Shown piece by piece: positions 49,977 through 58,523 of a DNA stretch of 64,000 bases. Within the stretch, counting starts at the first letter, position 1. Every line of letters begins with the position of its first letter. A program made the position numbers and the translations under genes. Source of the DNA: Curtobacterium pusillum (GTDB taxonomy: Bacteria > Actinomycetota > Actinomycetes > Actinomycetales > Microbacteriaceae); contig NZ_VEIY01000001.1 in NCBI RefSeq assembly GCF_007680845.1, positions 62,001 to 126,000 of the forward strand. The letters are read 5' to 3'. A model generated the notes under the pieces. The model was not told the origin of the DNA. It did no database searches and saw nothing but the letters and a program-made list of their open reading frames with translations.

Positions 49977-50920
49977 GGGGAGACCTCCACGGAACGGTTG
50001 CCGTCCGCGAGCGAACGCACCGCGGCGTCCAGCAAGCGTTGCACGTGCAGCCCTCGGGTGACGTCCACGGTCGGGGGTGTCCCGAGCCGGACGGCTGCGG
50101 CGAACTCGGCGCGGATGCGTGCCCACACGGCGTCGGTGTCGATGACCGCGCCGGTGAAGTGCGCGCGCGGCTCCTGGCCGAACAGGTCGAGCTCGAACAC
50201 CGACCCGTCGCCGCCGAACCGGCCGGAGACGACGAGCTGCCCGCGGGCACCGCCCGCGTGCTCGGTGTCGAGGAGCACGGCTTCGCCGGGGACCTCGGTG
50301 GCACGGATCGCCGTGACCGGTCCGGCCGCGGCGTCGACGGCGTCCAGCAGGTGTGGCCCGAGGTCGAGCAGGATCCCGCCGTCGGCACGCCATCCGGAGC
50401 GCTCCCGCTCGCCGACGAACCCGCCGGGCAGGAGGCCGCCGTGCGCGTACCGACCGCCGACGACGGACGTGCCGGTGCGGCCCGCGACGGACGACAGGAA
50501 CGCCCGCAGGCCGTCCGAGTACCGACGGGTGAAGGCCACCAGCGTGGGGACCCCCGCCTCGACGACCGCGTCGTGCAGGCGCTCGGCATCCTGACCGGAG
50601 GCGCCCAGCGGCTTCTCGAGCATGAGCGCGCGCCCGGCACGTGCCGCGTCCACCGCGAGGCCGGCCTGGACCGCGGGTGGCACCGCGAAGTCCACGGCTT
50701 CGCTCGCGGCCACGAGGTCCGCGAAGCGTTCGAAGGCGGGCACGCCGTGCTGCGCCGCGAGCGCCGCGGTCCGCGCCGGGGTGTGCGACCAGATCCCGAC
50801 GAGCTCGGTCTCGGCGCCCGCGGTGTGCAGTGGGGCGTGCATGCCGGCCGCCCACTGACCGGCGCCGGCGAGACCGACCCGCACCGCGCCTCCCGAGCCC
50901 GTGCCGGGAAGCGGGGTCAC
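49964..50920 (-). CDS. Gfo/Idh/MocA family sugar oxidoreductase
   Basis: 318 residues. Rossmann domain with VRVGLAGAGQWAAGMHAPLH at the start and the family motif LEKPLGAS (EKP, about 100), then the alpha/beta substrate domain (GILLDLGPHLLDAVDAAAG, which carries the usual GG-x-x-D-x-G-x-H-x-x-D motif). It oxidises or reduces a sugar carbon with bound or free NAD(P). GTG 50920 overlaps the ROK stop as GTGA. The first codons include a copy of the dispersed CGCGCCTCC element (50885-50893). Confidence 0.9.
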   Translation of the reverse strand: MTPLPGTGSGGAVRVGLAGAGQWAAGMHAPLHTAGAETELVGIWSHTPARTAALAAQHGVPAFERFADLVAASEAVDFAVPPAVQAGLAVDAARAGRALMLEKPLGASGQDAERLHDAVVEAGVPTLVAFTRRYSDGLRAFLSSVAGRTGTSVVGGRYAHGGLLPGGFVGERERSGWRADGGILLDLGPHLLDAVDAAAGPVTAIRATEVPGEAVLLDTEHAGGARGQLVVSGRFGGDGSVFELDLFGQEPRAHFTGAVIDTDAVWARIRAEFAAAVRLGTPPTVDVTRGLHVQRLLDAAVRSLADGNRSVEVSPCAS

Positions 50921-52059
50921 GCGAGCCGACCGTTGACGGCGTCGGCGGAGTACAGCATCTCGGCGACGAGGCGGGCGTTGCCGACGACGCCGGCGTCCTC
51001 GCCGAGTGCCGAGAGCACGACGTCGAGGTGTCGGGTCGCCCGCGCGAGCGTGCGCGGGTAGAGCGTCTCGCGCAGGCCGGCGAGGAGCTGCGCCGAGGCG
51101 AGGTCGCCGCTGACGACGAGGACCCGCGGGTTCACCATGGTGACGACGGTGGCCATGACCTCGCCGATGCGCCGACCGGCTTCGTGGACGAGTCCGACGG
51201 TCTCGACGTCGCCCGCAGCCAGGAGTGCGCGGACGTCCCGCCCGGAGGCGGTGTCGCGGCCGCGGCCCCGGAGCTCGCGGGCGACGGCACCACCGGAGGC
51301 GACCGCGGCGAGGCAGCCGCGTGATCCGCACTGGCAGAGGGCGTCCTCGCCGGCGAGCCGGATGTGCCCGAGGTCCCCGGCGCCGCCGTCCGATCCGCGG
51401 TACGGGCGGCCGTCGATCACGAGCCCCGCGCCGATGCCGGTCGACACCTTCACGAGGCAGAGCGAGCCGGTGCCGGGGTGCGTCACGGCCTGCTCGCCGA
51501 AGGCCATCGCGTCCGCGTCGTTCGCGACCGAGACCGGGACGGGGAAGGTCTCCTGCATGTGCTCGGCGATCGGGAACGCGTCCCAGCCGGGCATGATCGG
51601 CGGTTCCGAGGGACGTCGGGTTTCGGGGTCGATCGGTCCCGGGACGGAGACGCCGACGCCCTCGAGCACCGCGTCGTGCGCGGCGAGGAGCCCGACGAGG
51701 GAGTCCCGGATGCGGTCCAGGACGACGAGCGGACCGTCCTCGATGTGCACCTCGACGATCTCGCTCGACAGGATCCGACCGGCACGGTCCGTGACCGCGG
51801 TGCGCGAGTGGGCGGTGTCGACGGTGGCGACCGCGAACACGCTCCGCGACACGTCGAACTCGAGCGTGGACGGACGTCGCCCGCCGGTCGCGGTGCCGGT
51901 GCCCGTCTCGCGGACGAGGCCGGCGTCGATGAGCGCGTCGACCCGCTGCGCGACCGTCATGCGGGACAGGCCGGTGACCTCCTGCAGGTCGCGGCGGGTG
52001 TTCGCCGTCCCGCGCCGGACGAGGGCGAGGACGTCGCCGGGCCCTGATCCCACGCTCAT
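50917..52059 (-). CDS. ROK family transcriptional repressor
   Basis: 380 residues. Winged HTH at about 5-65 (NTRRDLQEVTGLSRMTVAQR) followed by a ROK sugar-kinase fold (about 80-380) with VSVPGPIDPETRRP, VANDADAMAFGE, KVSTGIGAGLVIDG and the zinc motif GHIRLAGEDALCQCGSRGCL. Such proteins are sugar-responsive repressors (NagC/XylR type). It is embedded in the transporter operon, overlapping both neighbours by 4 bp, and the perfect palindrome at 55297-55327 is the likely operator. Confidence 0.93.
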   Translation of the reverse strand: MSVGSGPGDVLALVRRGTANTRRDLQEVTGLSRMTVAQRVDALIDAGLVRETGTGTATGGRRPSTLEFDVSRSVFAVATVDTAHSRTAVTDRAGRILSSEIVEVHIEDGPLVVLDRIRDSLVGLLAAHDAVLEGVGVSVPGPIDPETRRPSEPPIMPGWDAFPIAEHMQETFPVPVSVANDADAMAFGEQAVTHPGTGSLCLVKVSTGIGAGLVIDGRPYRGSDGGAGDLGHIRLAGEDALCQCGSRGCLAAVASGGAVARELRGRGRDTASGRDVRALLAAGDVETVGLVHEAGRRIGEVMATVVTMVNPRVLVVSGDLASAQLLAGLRETLYPRTLARATRHLDVVLSALGEDAGVVGNARLVAEMLYSADAVNGRLA

Positions 52060-52922
52060 CCCTTGTCCGCGCCGCTGGTCAGCCCCTCGGTGAGGGACCG
52101 TTCGGCGATACCGTACAGGACCACGATCGGCACGGTGAGCAGCACCGATCCGGCCATCAGCACGGTCTTCGACACCTCGATGCCGTTCGACAGCTGCGAG
52201 AGTCCGAGGGAGACGGTCCACAGGTCGCGGTTCGCGGTGAGGAAGAGCAGGGCGAACAGGAACTCGTTCCACGCGATCATGAAGACGTAGAGCCCGGTGG
52301 ACATGATCGACGGCATCGCGAGCGGGACGACGATCTGCCAGAGGATCCGTCCGCGGCCGGCGCCGTCGATCGCGGCCGCCTCCTCGATCGAGTCCGGGAT
52401 GGAGCGCAGGTACGAGCGGAGCATGTGGATCGACACCGGGATCGTCTGCGCGATGTAGACGATGACGAGGCCGAACAGCGACTCGCGGATGCCCATCGCC
52501 GAGAAGCCCACGAACAGCGGGATCGCGATGATGATCACCGGGAACAGGTACACGGCGAGGAACAGTGCCGAGACCTGGCGACGGCCGAAGAACTGCAGGC
52601 GGGCCACGGCGTACGCGCCGGCGATCGAGACGCCCAGGGTGAGGATCGCCGTGACGATCGCCACGATCGCGGAGTTGAGCATGAAGTGGCCGAAGCCCTG
52701 GCCGCCCTGGCTCTCCGGCGCGAGCACGTTCTGGTAGGTCTGCAGGGTGAGGTCCTGCAGGGGGACCCAGAGCCGTGCGGGGTTGAGCAGCAGCTGCTCG
52801 ATCGGCACGAAGCTCAGTTCGAGCATGTAGTAGAAGGGGAAGACGCAGGCGAGCACGAGCAGCCCGATGACGACCCAGCGGAGCACGCGGAACAGCCGCG
52901 TCTGGATGGCGTAGGCGCGCAT
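52056..52922 (-). CDS. Carbohydrate ABC transporter permease (MalG/CUT1 type)
   Basis: 288 residues, six helices. The coupling EAA loop reads SIEEAAAIDGAGRGRILWQI, followed by VVPLAMPSIMSTGLYVFMIA. It forms a heterodimeric channel with the previous gene's product. No ATPase gene is in the operon; in actinobacteria CUT1 importers often borrow a shared MsiK-type ATPase. ATG 52922 overlaps the upstream permease stop by one base (TGATG). Confidence 0.94.
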   Translation of the reverse strand: MRAYAIQTRLFRVLRWVVIGLLVLACVFPFYYMLELSFVPIEQLLLNPARLWVPLQDLTLQTYQNVLAPESQGGQGFGHFMLNSAIVAIVTAILTLGVSIAGAYAVARLQFFGRRQVSALFLAVYLFPVIIIAIPLFVGFSAMGIRESLFGLVIVYIAQTIPVSIHMLRSYLRSIPDSIEEAAAIDGAGRGRILWQIVVPLAMPSIMSTGLYVFMIAWNEFLFALLFLTANRDLWTVSLGLSQLSNGIEVSKTVLMAGSVLLTVPIVVLYGIAERSLTEGLTSGADKG

Positions 52923-53857
52923 CAGTCCTCCTCCTCGCGACCCGCGAAGAACTTCATGTACACGAACAGGGAGACCGCGAGGATCGCGGACAGGACGAAG
53001 GCGTTCGCCGCGGCACCGCCGATGTCGAAGCTGCCCATGAGCTGGTCGTAGACCCGGACCGCGGAGACCTCGGTCCCCGCGGCGCCGCCGGTGAGCAGGT
53101 AGATGTCGTCGAACTTGTTGAACGTCATGATCAGTCGGAGCACCGCGAGCAGCGAGAGCAGCGGCATGATCTGCGGCAGCACCACGAGCCGGAAGTTCTG
53201 CAGCGGGGTGACGCCGTCGACCAGTGCTGCTTCCTCGATGTCACCGGGGAGCGCGGTCAGCCGTGCGGTGACGAACATGAACGCGAACGGGAAGTAGCGC
53301 CAGATCTCGAACACGATGACGGTCGCGAGGGCGTACGGCGCGCGGCCGAGGAAGTCGACCGGGTGGTCCCACCCGAGGACGTTCGTGCCGACCCAGTTCA
53401 CGATGCCGAACTGCGGGTTGAGCATGATCTGCCAGACGAACGTCACCGCGACGACGGGCGCGACGTACGGCAGGAGCATCAGGGACCGGGCCACGCCACG
53501 ACCGGGGAACGCCGATCGGAACGCCAGCGCGGCGACGAGGCCGAGTGCGATTGAGCCCCCGGTGCTGAGGACCGAGAACACGACGGTGGTCCACAGCGAC
53601 GCCCAGAACGAGCGGTCGGTGAACACGTCGGCGAAGTTCTGCAGCGTGAGCGGGTTGAGGAGACCGTTGTCGGCGATGTCGATGAAGCTCGCCTTCTGGA
53701 ACGCCATCACGAGGTTCCAGACGACCGGGACGATGACGATCGCGACGACGATGAGCGTCGTCGGCATCACCATCCAGAGGCCGGCGCGGTTGTCCCGCGC
53801 GGTGATGGTGTCCCGCCGTCGCGGCAGACGCGGAACGCGGGGGGAAGCGGTGGTCAT
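52922..53857 (-). CDS. Carbohydrate ABC transporter permease (MalF/CUT1 type)
   Basis: 311 residues, six helices. N-terminal basic region, TM1 LWMVMPTTLIVVAIVIVPVV, EAA loop DIEEAALVDGVTPLQNFRLV, then VLPQIMPLLSLLAVLRLIMT. ATG 53857 overlaps the binding-protein stop (ATGA). Part of the binding protein - permease - permease - ROK - Gfo/Idh - glycerate kinase operon. Confidence 0.94.
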   Translation of the reverse strand: MTTASPRVPRLPRRRDTITARDNRAGLWMVMPTTLIVVAIVIVPVVWNLVMAFQKASFIDIADNGLLNPLTLQNFADVFTDRSFWASLWTTVVFSVLSTGGSIALGLVAALAFRSAFPGRGVARSLMLLPYVAPVVAVTFVWQIMLNPQFGIVNWVGTNVLGWDHPVDFLGRAPYALATVIVFEIWRYFPFAFMFVTARLTALPGDIEEAALVDGVTPLQNFRLVVLPQIMPLLSLLAVLRLIMTFNKFDDIYLLTGGAAGTEVSAVRVYDQLMGSFDIGGAAANAFVLSAILAVSLFVYMKFFAGREEED

Positions 53858-55257
53858 CGTGTCTTCGCCTCGATCTCCTCGACGGCGTCCTGCGCCGTCT
53901 TCGCCGCGTCGCGCGGGGTGGTGGAACCGGACGCCAGGTCGGCGACGGACTTGCCGACGGGCAACTGCGCGTTGAACGGGCCGAGCAGCGCGCCCTGGCC
54001 CTGGGGGATGGCCCAGCGGCGGATGGACTGCGGCACCGACTCGAGCGCGCGCATCGTCGACGCGTCGTAGATGTCGTCGAGCCGCTCCTTGCGGTCGACC
54101 CCGGCCTTCATGTCGAGCCAGGCGTCCTGGAACCGGTTCGGGTCGGTGGCCGTGCCGGTGCGGAGCGGCAGCTTGCCCTCCGGCGCCATGCCGAGCCACT
54201 GCTCGTACCCGGTGGACATCATGTACTGCACGAACTGCTCGCTCGCGGAGCGGTTCGCCCCGTGCATGACCGCCCAGCTCGTCGCCTCGCCGTAGGTCGC
54301 CGGCGCGGAGCCGTCCGGGCCGCTGATCGCGGTGACGACACCGCTGTGCTCGGCGAGCCACTTCCGGTCGTCGCGGCACTGCGGGCACGTCGGGAGTGCG
54401 TCGTTCCGGAGACCGCCGAGCTCGTCGAGGATGTACGTCGACCAGTCGACCATCGCGGCCTGGCCGGCGAAGTACGCGGCGCGGGTCGTGTCGACCGTCT
54501 GGGTGCCCTGCGGCGAGTCCTTCGCGGTGAGGTGTCCGTAGAGGTCCCAGGTCGCCTGGCACGCCGGGCTCTCGAGCGCGACCTTCCCGGAGGAGCGCAC
54601 GAGCTGGCAGTCGTTCCCGAGCGCGAGCGACTCGAAGGTCTGCTGCGTGAAGACGTCCGCGGGGTCGGTCGCGAGCGTGATGCCGTACTGTCCCTTCTTC
54701 GTCAGCACGTCGGCGGCCTTCTTGATCGCCGCGTAGGTCGTCGGGGGTGCGAGCCCGGCCTGCTGGAACAGGTCCTTCCGGTACACGAGGATCTGCGCGT
54801 ACGACGAGTCCGGCACCGCGAGCTGTCGGTCGCCGTCCTGGTCGAGTGCGAGTGCCGAGTCGACGAAGGTCCCCGCGCCGAGCTGCCGCACGATGTTCGC
54901 GGCCGCCGTGGTGTCGAGCAGGTCCTGCGTGTCGAACTGCCGGACGAGCGAGAGCGGGATCGCGCCCATCACGTCGGGCAGGTCGCCGGAGATCGCGGCC
55001 GAGGCCGTGAGCTGGGGCACCTGGTTCTCGTCGACCGGGACCAGCTTGACCGCGATGCCGGTCTGGTCGGTGAACCCGGCGATGATCCGCTTCGTCTCCG
55101 CGACGCGGTCCGGCTGGTTCTCCTCGGACCAGACGGTGATGGTCTTCGAGTCGCCGTCGTCGTCCTTCGGGGACGCCGAGCAGGCGGTGAGTGCGACGGT
55201 CGCGGTCAGCAGCAGTGCTGCGGTGGTCGTGATCCGTCGGGCACGCGACGTCGTCAT
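53854..55257 (-). CDS. Extracellular sugar-binding lipoprotein of an ABC importer
   Basis: 467 residues, SBP family 1. Lipoprotein signal with lipobox LTAC (Cys26), then KTITVWSEENQPDRVAETKR and DLPDVMGAIPLSLVRQF typical of sugar-binding proteins. A CPQC pair (about 300) could form a small disulfide loop. It captures the substrate outside the cell for the two permeases. ATG 55257 has AAGGAG 5 nt upstream. The promoter TAGACA-17-TACAGT lies on the minus strand and overlaps the ROK palindrome. Confidence 0.93.
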   Translation of the reverse strand: MTTSRARRITTTAALLLTATVALTACSASPKDDDGDSKTITVWSEENQPDRVAETKRIIAGFTDQTGIAVKLVPVDENQVPQLTASAAISGDLPDVMGAIPLSLVRQFDTQDLLDTTAAANIVRQLGAGTFVDSALALDQDGDRQLAVPDSSYAQILVYRKDLFQQAGLAPPTTYAAIKKAADVLTKKGQYGITLATDPADVFTQQTFESLALGNDCQLVRSSGKVALESPACQATWDLYGHLTAKDSPQGTQTVDTTRAAYFAGQAAMVDWSTYILDELGGLRNDALPTCPQCRDDRKWLAEHSGVVTAISGPDGSAPATYGEATSWAVMHGANRSASEQFVQYMMSTGYEQWLGMAPEGKLPLRTGTATDPNRFQDAWLDMKAGVDRKERLDDIYDASTMRALESVPQSIRRWAIPQGQGALLGPFNAQLPVGKSVADLASGSTTPRDAAKTAQDAVEEIEAKTR

Positions 55258-55287
55258 CGCGGCTCCTTCCGATGTGGGGGCGGATGG

Positions 55288-55347
55288 ACTGTAACCCAAC
55301 TTCTGCCCAATGTCTAAGCAGAAGTTGCTCAGCGAAAGTGCTAATGT
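55288..55347. promoter_or_regulatory. Divergent promoters with a 31-bp ROK operator
   Basis: Minus strand: TAGACA (55316-55311), 17-bp spacer, TACAGT (55293-55288) for the transporter operon. Plus strand: extended -10 TGCTAATGT (55339-55347) for the enzyme operon. Between them CAACTTCTGC (55297-55306) and GCAGAAGTTG (55318-55327) form a perfect dyad with an 11-bp spacer, covering the minus -35 and sitting where the plus -35 would be. One repressor could close both operons. Confidence 0.7.
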
Positions 55348-55378
55348 CGCCGCGACCACGACAACGAGGACGGGACCA

Positions 55379-56437
55379 GTGACCGCAGTACTCCGCTTCG
55401 CAGCGCCGCGCCGAGTCGAGATCGTCGACCTCCCGAGCGCCGAACTCCACCCGGGCGAGGTGCGTGTCCGCACGCTCGTCACCGGGATCTCCGCCGGGAC
55501 CGAGATGACCGCGTACCGGGGGACGAACCCCTACCTGACGAGCGAGTGGGACCCGGACGTCCGGCTGTTCCGCGCCGCCGACGAACAGCGTCCGCCCGCG
55601 TACCCGCTCGACGGCTGGGGCTACTCGGAGGTCGGGGAGGTCGTCGAGATCGCCCCGTTCGAGGACGGCACCCTCCCGGACGGCGCCCCCGCGGTCGGCG
55701 ACGTCGTCTGGGGCATCTGGGGCCACCGCGCCGAGGGTGTCCTGCCCGTCGACAAGCTCCTCGGGCACACCCTGCCCGCCGGGCTCGACCCGCTCTCGGG
55801 CTCGTTCGTCCGCGTCGGTGCGATCGCCCTGAACGGCGTGCTCGCGGCCGACCTCGGCGTCGGGTCGACCGTCGTGGTGTTCGGCCAGGGGGTCATCGGC
55901 CTCCTCGCCACCCGCCTCGCCGTGCTCAACGGCGCGACCGTCATCGCCGTCGACGGCATCGCCTCGCGCCGCGAGCACGCCCTCGCGATGGGCGCCGCGC
56001 ACGCCCTCGAACCCGGTGCCGAGCTCGCGCTGCGCGTCCGGGAGCTCACCGACGGCGCCGGCGCCGACGTCGCGATCGAGCTGAGCGGCAACTACCACGC
56101 CCTGCACGACGCCATCCGCACGGTCGGCGTCGACGGCACGGTCGTCGCGTCCGGCTTCTACCAGGGCGCCGCGCAGCCGGTCCGTCTCGGCGAGGAGTTC
56201 CACCACAACCGCGTGCAGGTCCTCGCCTCGCAGATCGGGGCCGCGCCGGCACGGCTCCGTGCCCGGTGGGACGTGCCCCGGCTGCAGCGTGCGGTCGTCG
56301 ACGCGATGGCCAAGGGTCGGCTCGACCCGCGTCCGCTGGTCAGTCACCGCTACCCACTCGCCAAGGCCGCCACCGCGTACGCGATGCTCGACACCGACCC
56401 CTCAGCCGCGCTGCAGGTCGTCCTGGAGCTGCCGTGA
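55379..56437 (+). CDS. MDR-type dehydrogenase without zinc ligands
   Basis: 352 residues, medium-chain dehydrogenase fold: GroES-like half (LHPGEVRVRTLVTGISAGTE) and Rossmann half (VVVFGQGVIGLLATRLAVLN). Where zinc enzymes have Cys, this has ISAGTEMTAYRG, as in the bacteriochlorophyllide-dehydrogenase-like MDR group, and no structural Cys cluster, so it probably uses no metal. It may oxidise a sugar hydroxyl or reduce an unsaturated or keto sugar. GTG 55379 begins a four-gene operon in which each gene overlaps the next by GTGA. Confidence 0.85.
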   Translation: MTAVLRFAAPRRVEIVDLPSAELHPGEVRVRTLVTGISAGTEMTAYRGTNPYLTSEWDPDVRLFRAADEQRPPAYPLDGWGYSEVGEVVEIAPFEDGTLPDGAPAVGDVVWGIWGHRAEGVLPVDKLLGHTLPAGLDPLSGSFVRVGAIALNGVLAADLGVGSTVVVFGQGVIGLLATRLAVLNGATVIAVDGIASRREHALAMGAAHALEPGAELALRVRELTDGAGADVAIELSGNYHALHDAIRTVGVDGTVVASGFYQGAAQPVRLGEEFHHNRVQVLASQIGAAPARLRARWDVPRLQRAVVDAMAKGRLDPRPLVSHRYPLAKAATAYAMLDTDPSAALQVVLELP

Positions 56438-57231
56438 ACCGCCTGACCGTCCAGGAACAGCACGTCCCCGGCGCCTCGCTCGAGGAACAGTACGCAACCG
56501 CCCGGAGCTGGGGCTTCGACGGCCTCGAGCTCCGGAGCGCCGGCGACCTCGGGTTCGCCGCGCGGCTGCCGGCGCTCCGGAAGGCCGCTGCCGCGGGCGT
56601 GTACATGCCCACCACCTGCGTCGAGATGTCCCACTTCATCGGGGCGTTCGACGCGGACCTCCGTGCCGACGCCATCGCCCAGATGCGGTCGCAGCTCAGC
56701 GTGATGGCCGAGATCGGCGGCGTCGGCGTGATGACGCCGGCCTCGTACGGGATGTTCTCGCGCCGGCTGCCCCCGTTCGAGCCGCCGCGGCCGCCCGAGG
56801 GGGACCGTGCCGTCCTGGTCGACGCCCTCGGGCAGCTCGGCGAGCACGCGGTCAGCGAGGGCGTCACGCTCTTCCTCGAGCCGCTCAACCGCTACGAGGA
56901 CCACATGGTGAACCGGCTCGCCGACGCCGCGTCCCTCATCCGCGAGGTCGGGTCCGACGGCGTCCGGATCGTCGCCGACACGTACCACATGAACATCGAG
57001 GAGGCCGATCCGGCACAGGCGCTGCTCGACGTCGCCGACCTGGTCGGACACGTGCAGGCGAGTGACTCGAACCGACTCGAGCCCGGCGCCGGACACGTCG
57101 ACTGGGCGCTGTTCGGTGCCACCGTGCGGGCCATCGGCTACACCGGCAGCATCGCGATCGAATCACGGCTGTCCGGACCGGCCGCCGACGTCCTCCCGAC
57201 CGTCCCGCCGCTGCTCCAGAGGTACCTGTGA
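56434..57231 (+). CDS. Sugar isomerase/epimerase-like TIM barrel protein
   Basis: 265 residues, xylose-isomerase-like AP-endonuclease-2 fold. Likely metal ligands: Glu in FLEPLNRYE (about 150), Asp in VADTYHMNIEEAD (about 184), His in HVQASDSNRLEPGAGHVDW (about 208-226), Glu near the end in IAIESR. Relatives epimerise ketoses at C3, isomerise hydroxypyruvate or cleave 3-keto-glycosides. Beside Gfo/Idh and MDR oxidoreductases the last role deserves attention. GTG 56434 overlaps the preceding stop. Confidence 0.85.
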   Translation: MNRLTVQEQHVPGASLEEQYATARSWGFDGLELRSAGDLGFAARLPALRKAAAAGVYMPTTCVEMSHFIGAFDADLRADAIAQMRSQLSVMAEIGGVGVMTPASYGMFSRRLPPFEPPRPPEGDRAVLVDALGQLGEHAVSEGVTLFLEPLNRYEDHMVNRLADAASLIREVGSDGVRIVADTYHMNIEEADPAQALLDVADLVGHVQASDSNRLEPGAGHVDWALFGATVRAIGYTGSIAIESRLSGPAADVLPTVPPLLQRYL

Positions 57232-58523
57232 CGCGCACGACCGCGGACGCCCGCGCCGCCGCCACCGAGGTCCTGCTCGCCAACTGGCGCGGCGACCACA
57301 CCGTGCCGGCGGCAGGCCTCTACCCCCACCAGTGGTCCTGGGACTCCGCGTTCATCGCGTTCGGGCTCCGGCACGTGTCCCCGCGCCGCGCCCGTCTCGA
57401 GCTGGAGACCCTGCTCGGGGCGCAGTGGACCGACGGTCGGGTCCCGCAGATCGTGTTCGACCCGGCGAAGGGCGCCGAGTACTCCCCGGGGCCCTCGTTC
57501 TGGCGTTCGTCGGAGATCCCGGGGTCGTCGCCCGTCGCGTCCACCGCGGGGTTCGTGCAGCCGGCCGTCCACGCCTGGGCGGCACTCGCCGTGCACGAGT
57601 CCGACCCGTCCGGTTCGGACCACGCCCGGTTCCTCCGCCGCGCCTACCCCCGACTCGTCGCCTGGCACGCCTACCTCACCGAGCGCCGGGACCGCGGGGG
57701 CCGCGGACTGGTCAGCATCGTCCACCCCTGGGAGCCGGGCACGGACAACTCCCCGCTCTGGGACACCGTGCTCGCCTCGGTGCCGGCCACCCCGCGCGAC
57801 CCCTTCGACCGCCCGGACCTCGCGCACGCCGGCGACGGCGAACGCCCGTCCGACCGGGACTACGGCCGCTACTACTGGCTGGCCGAGCGGTACCGCGACC
57901 ACGACTGCGACGACCGCGACGACGCGTACCCGTTCCTCGTCGAGGAACCGCTGTCGAACGCGCTCCTCGCGCGGTCGGAACTCGCCCTCGCCGCGATCGC
58001 CGACCACATCGGGGCCGACCCCGCACCCCACCGCGCGCGTGCCGCCGACCTGACCGCCGCGCTCGACCAGCTCTGGCACGAGGAGCTCGGGATCCACACC
58101 GCCGCGGACGCCCGCACCGGCGAGCTCGTGCCCGTCGCCACCGTGAACGGCCTCGTGCCCCTGGTGCTGCCCGGCATCCGGCACGCCGACCGCCTCGTCG
58201 ACACCCTCACCGGCCCGGGCTTCCTCGGCTCCGGGGCCCAGCTCGTCCCGAGCACCGCAGTCACCGCGGACGCCTACGACCCCCGCCTGTACTGGCGCGG
58301 CCCGGCGTGGTTCAACACCTCGTGGCTCGTCGCCGAGGGCGCCTGCGTCCAGGGCCGACCGGACGTCGCCGACGGCCTCCGCCGAGCGATCGTGGACCTC
58401 GCCGCACCGGGTGACCACCCCGAGTACGTCGGACCGGTCGACGGCACCCCGCACGGCACGCGACGGTTCTCCTGGACGGCGGCGCTCGCGCTCGACGTCC
58501 TGCACGGCGGGCGGCGCTCGTGA
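57228..58523 (+). CDS. Mannosylglycerate-hydrolase-like glycosidase (GH63-type)
   Basis: 431 residues, (alpha/alpha)6 barrel of the MGH1-like group. YPHQWSWDSAFIAFGL (about 32-47), HPWEPGTDNSPLWD (about 166-179) and YWRGPAWFNTSWL (about 355-367) are hallmarks of mannosylglycerate/glucosylglycerate hydrolases and GH63 relatives. No signal peptide, so it would act on an imported glycoside. The operon's regulatory partner encodes a glycerate kinase, which fits release of glycerate. GTGA overlaps on both sides. Exact substrate is inferred. Confidence 0.82.
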   Translation: MTRTTADARAAATEVLLANWRGDHTVPAAGLYPHQWSWDSAFIAFGLRHVSPRRARLELETLLGAQWTDGRVPQIVFDPAKGAEYSPGPSFWRSSEIPGSSPVASTAGFVQPAVHAWAALAVHESDPSGSDHARFLRRAYPRLVAWHAYLTERRDRGGRGLVSIVHPWEPGTDNSPLWDTVLASVPATPRDPFDRPDLAHAGDGERPSDRDYGRYYWLAERYRDHDCDDRDDAYPFLVEEPLSNALLARSELALAAIADHIGADPAPHRARAADLTAALDQLWHEELGIHTAADARTGELVPVATVNGLVPLVLPGIRHADRLVDTLTGPGFLGSGAQLVPSTAVTADAYDPRLYWRGPAWFNTSWLVAEGACVQGRPDVADGLRRAIVDLAAPGDHPEYVGPVDGTPHGTRRFSWTAALALDVLHGGRRS

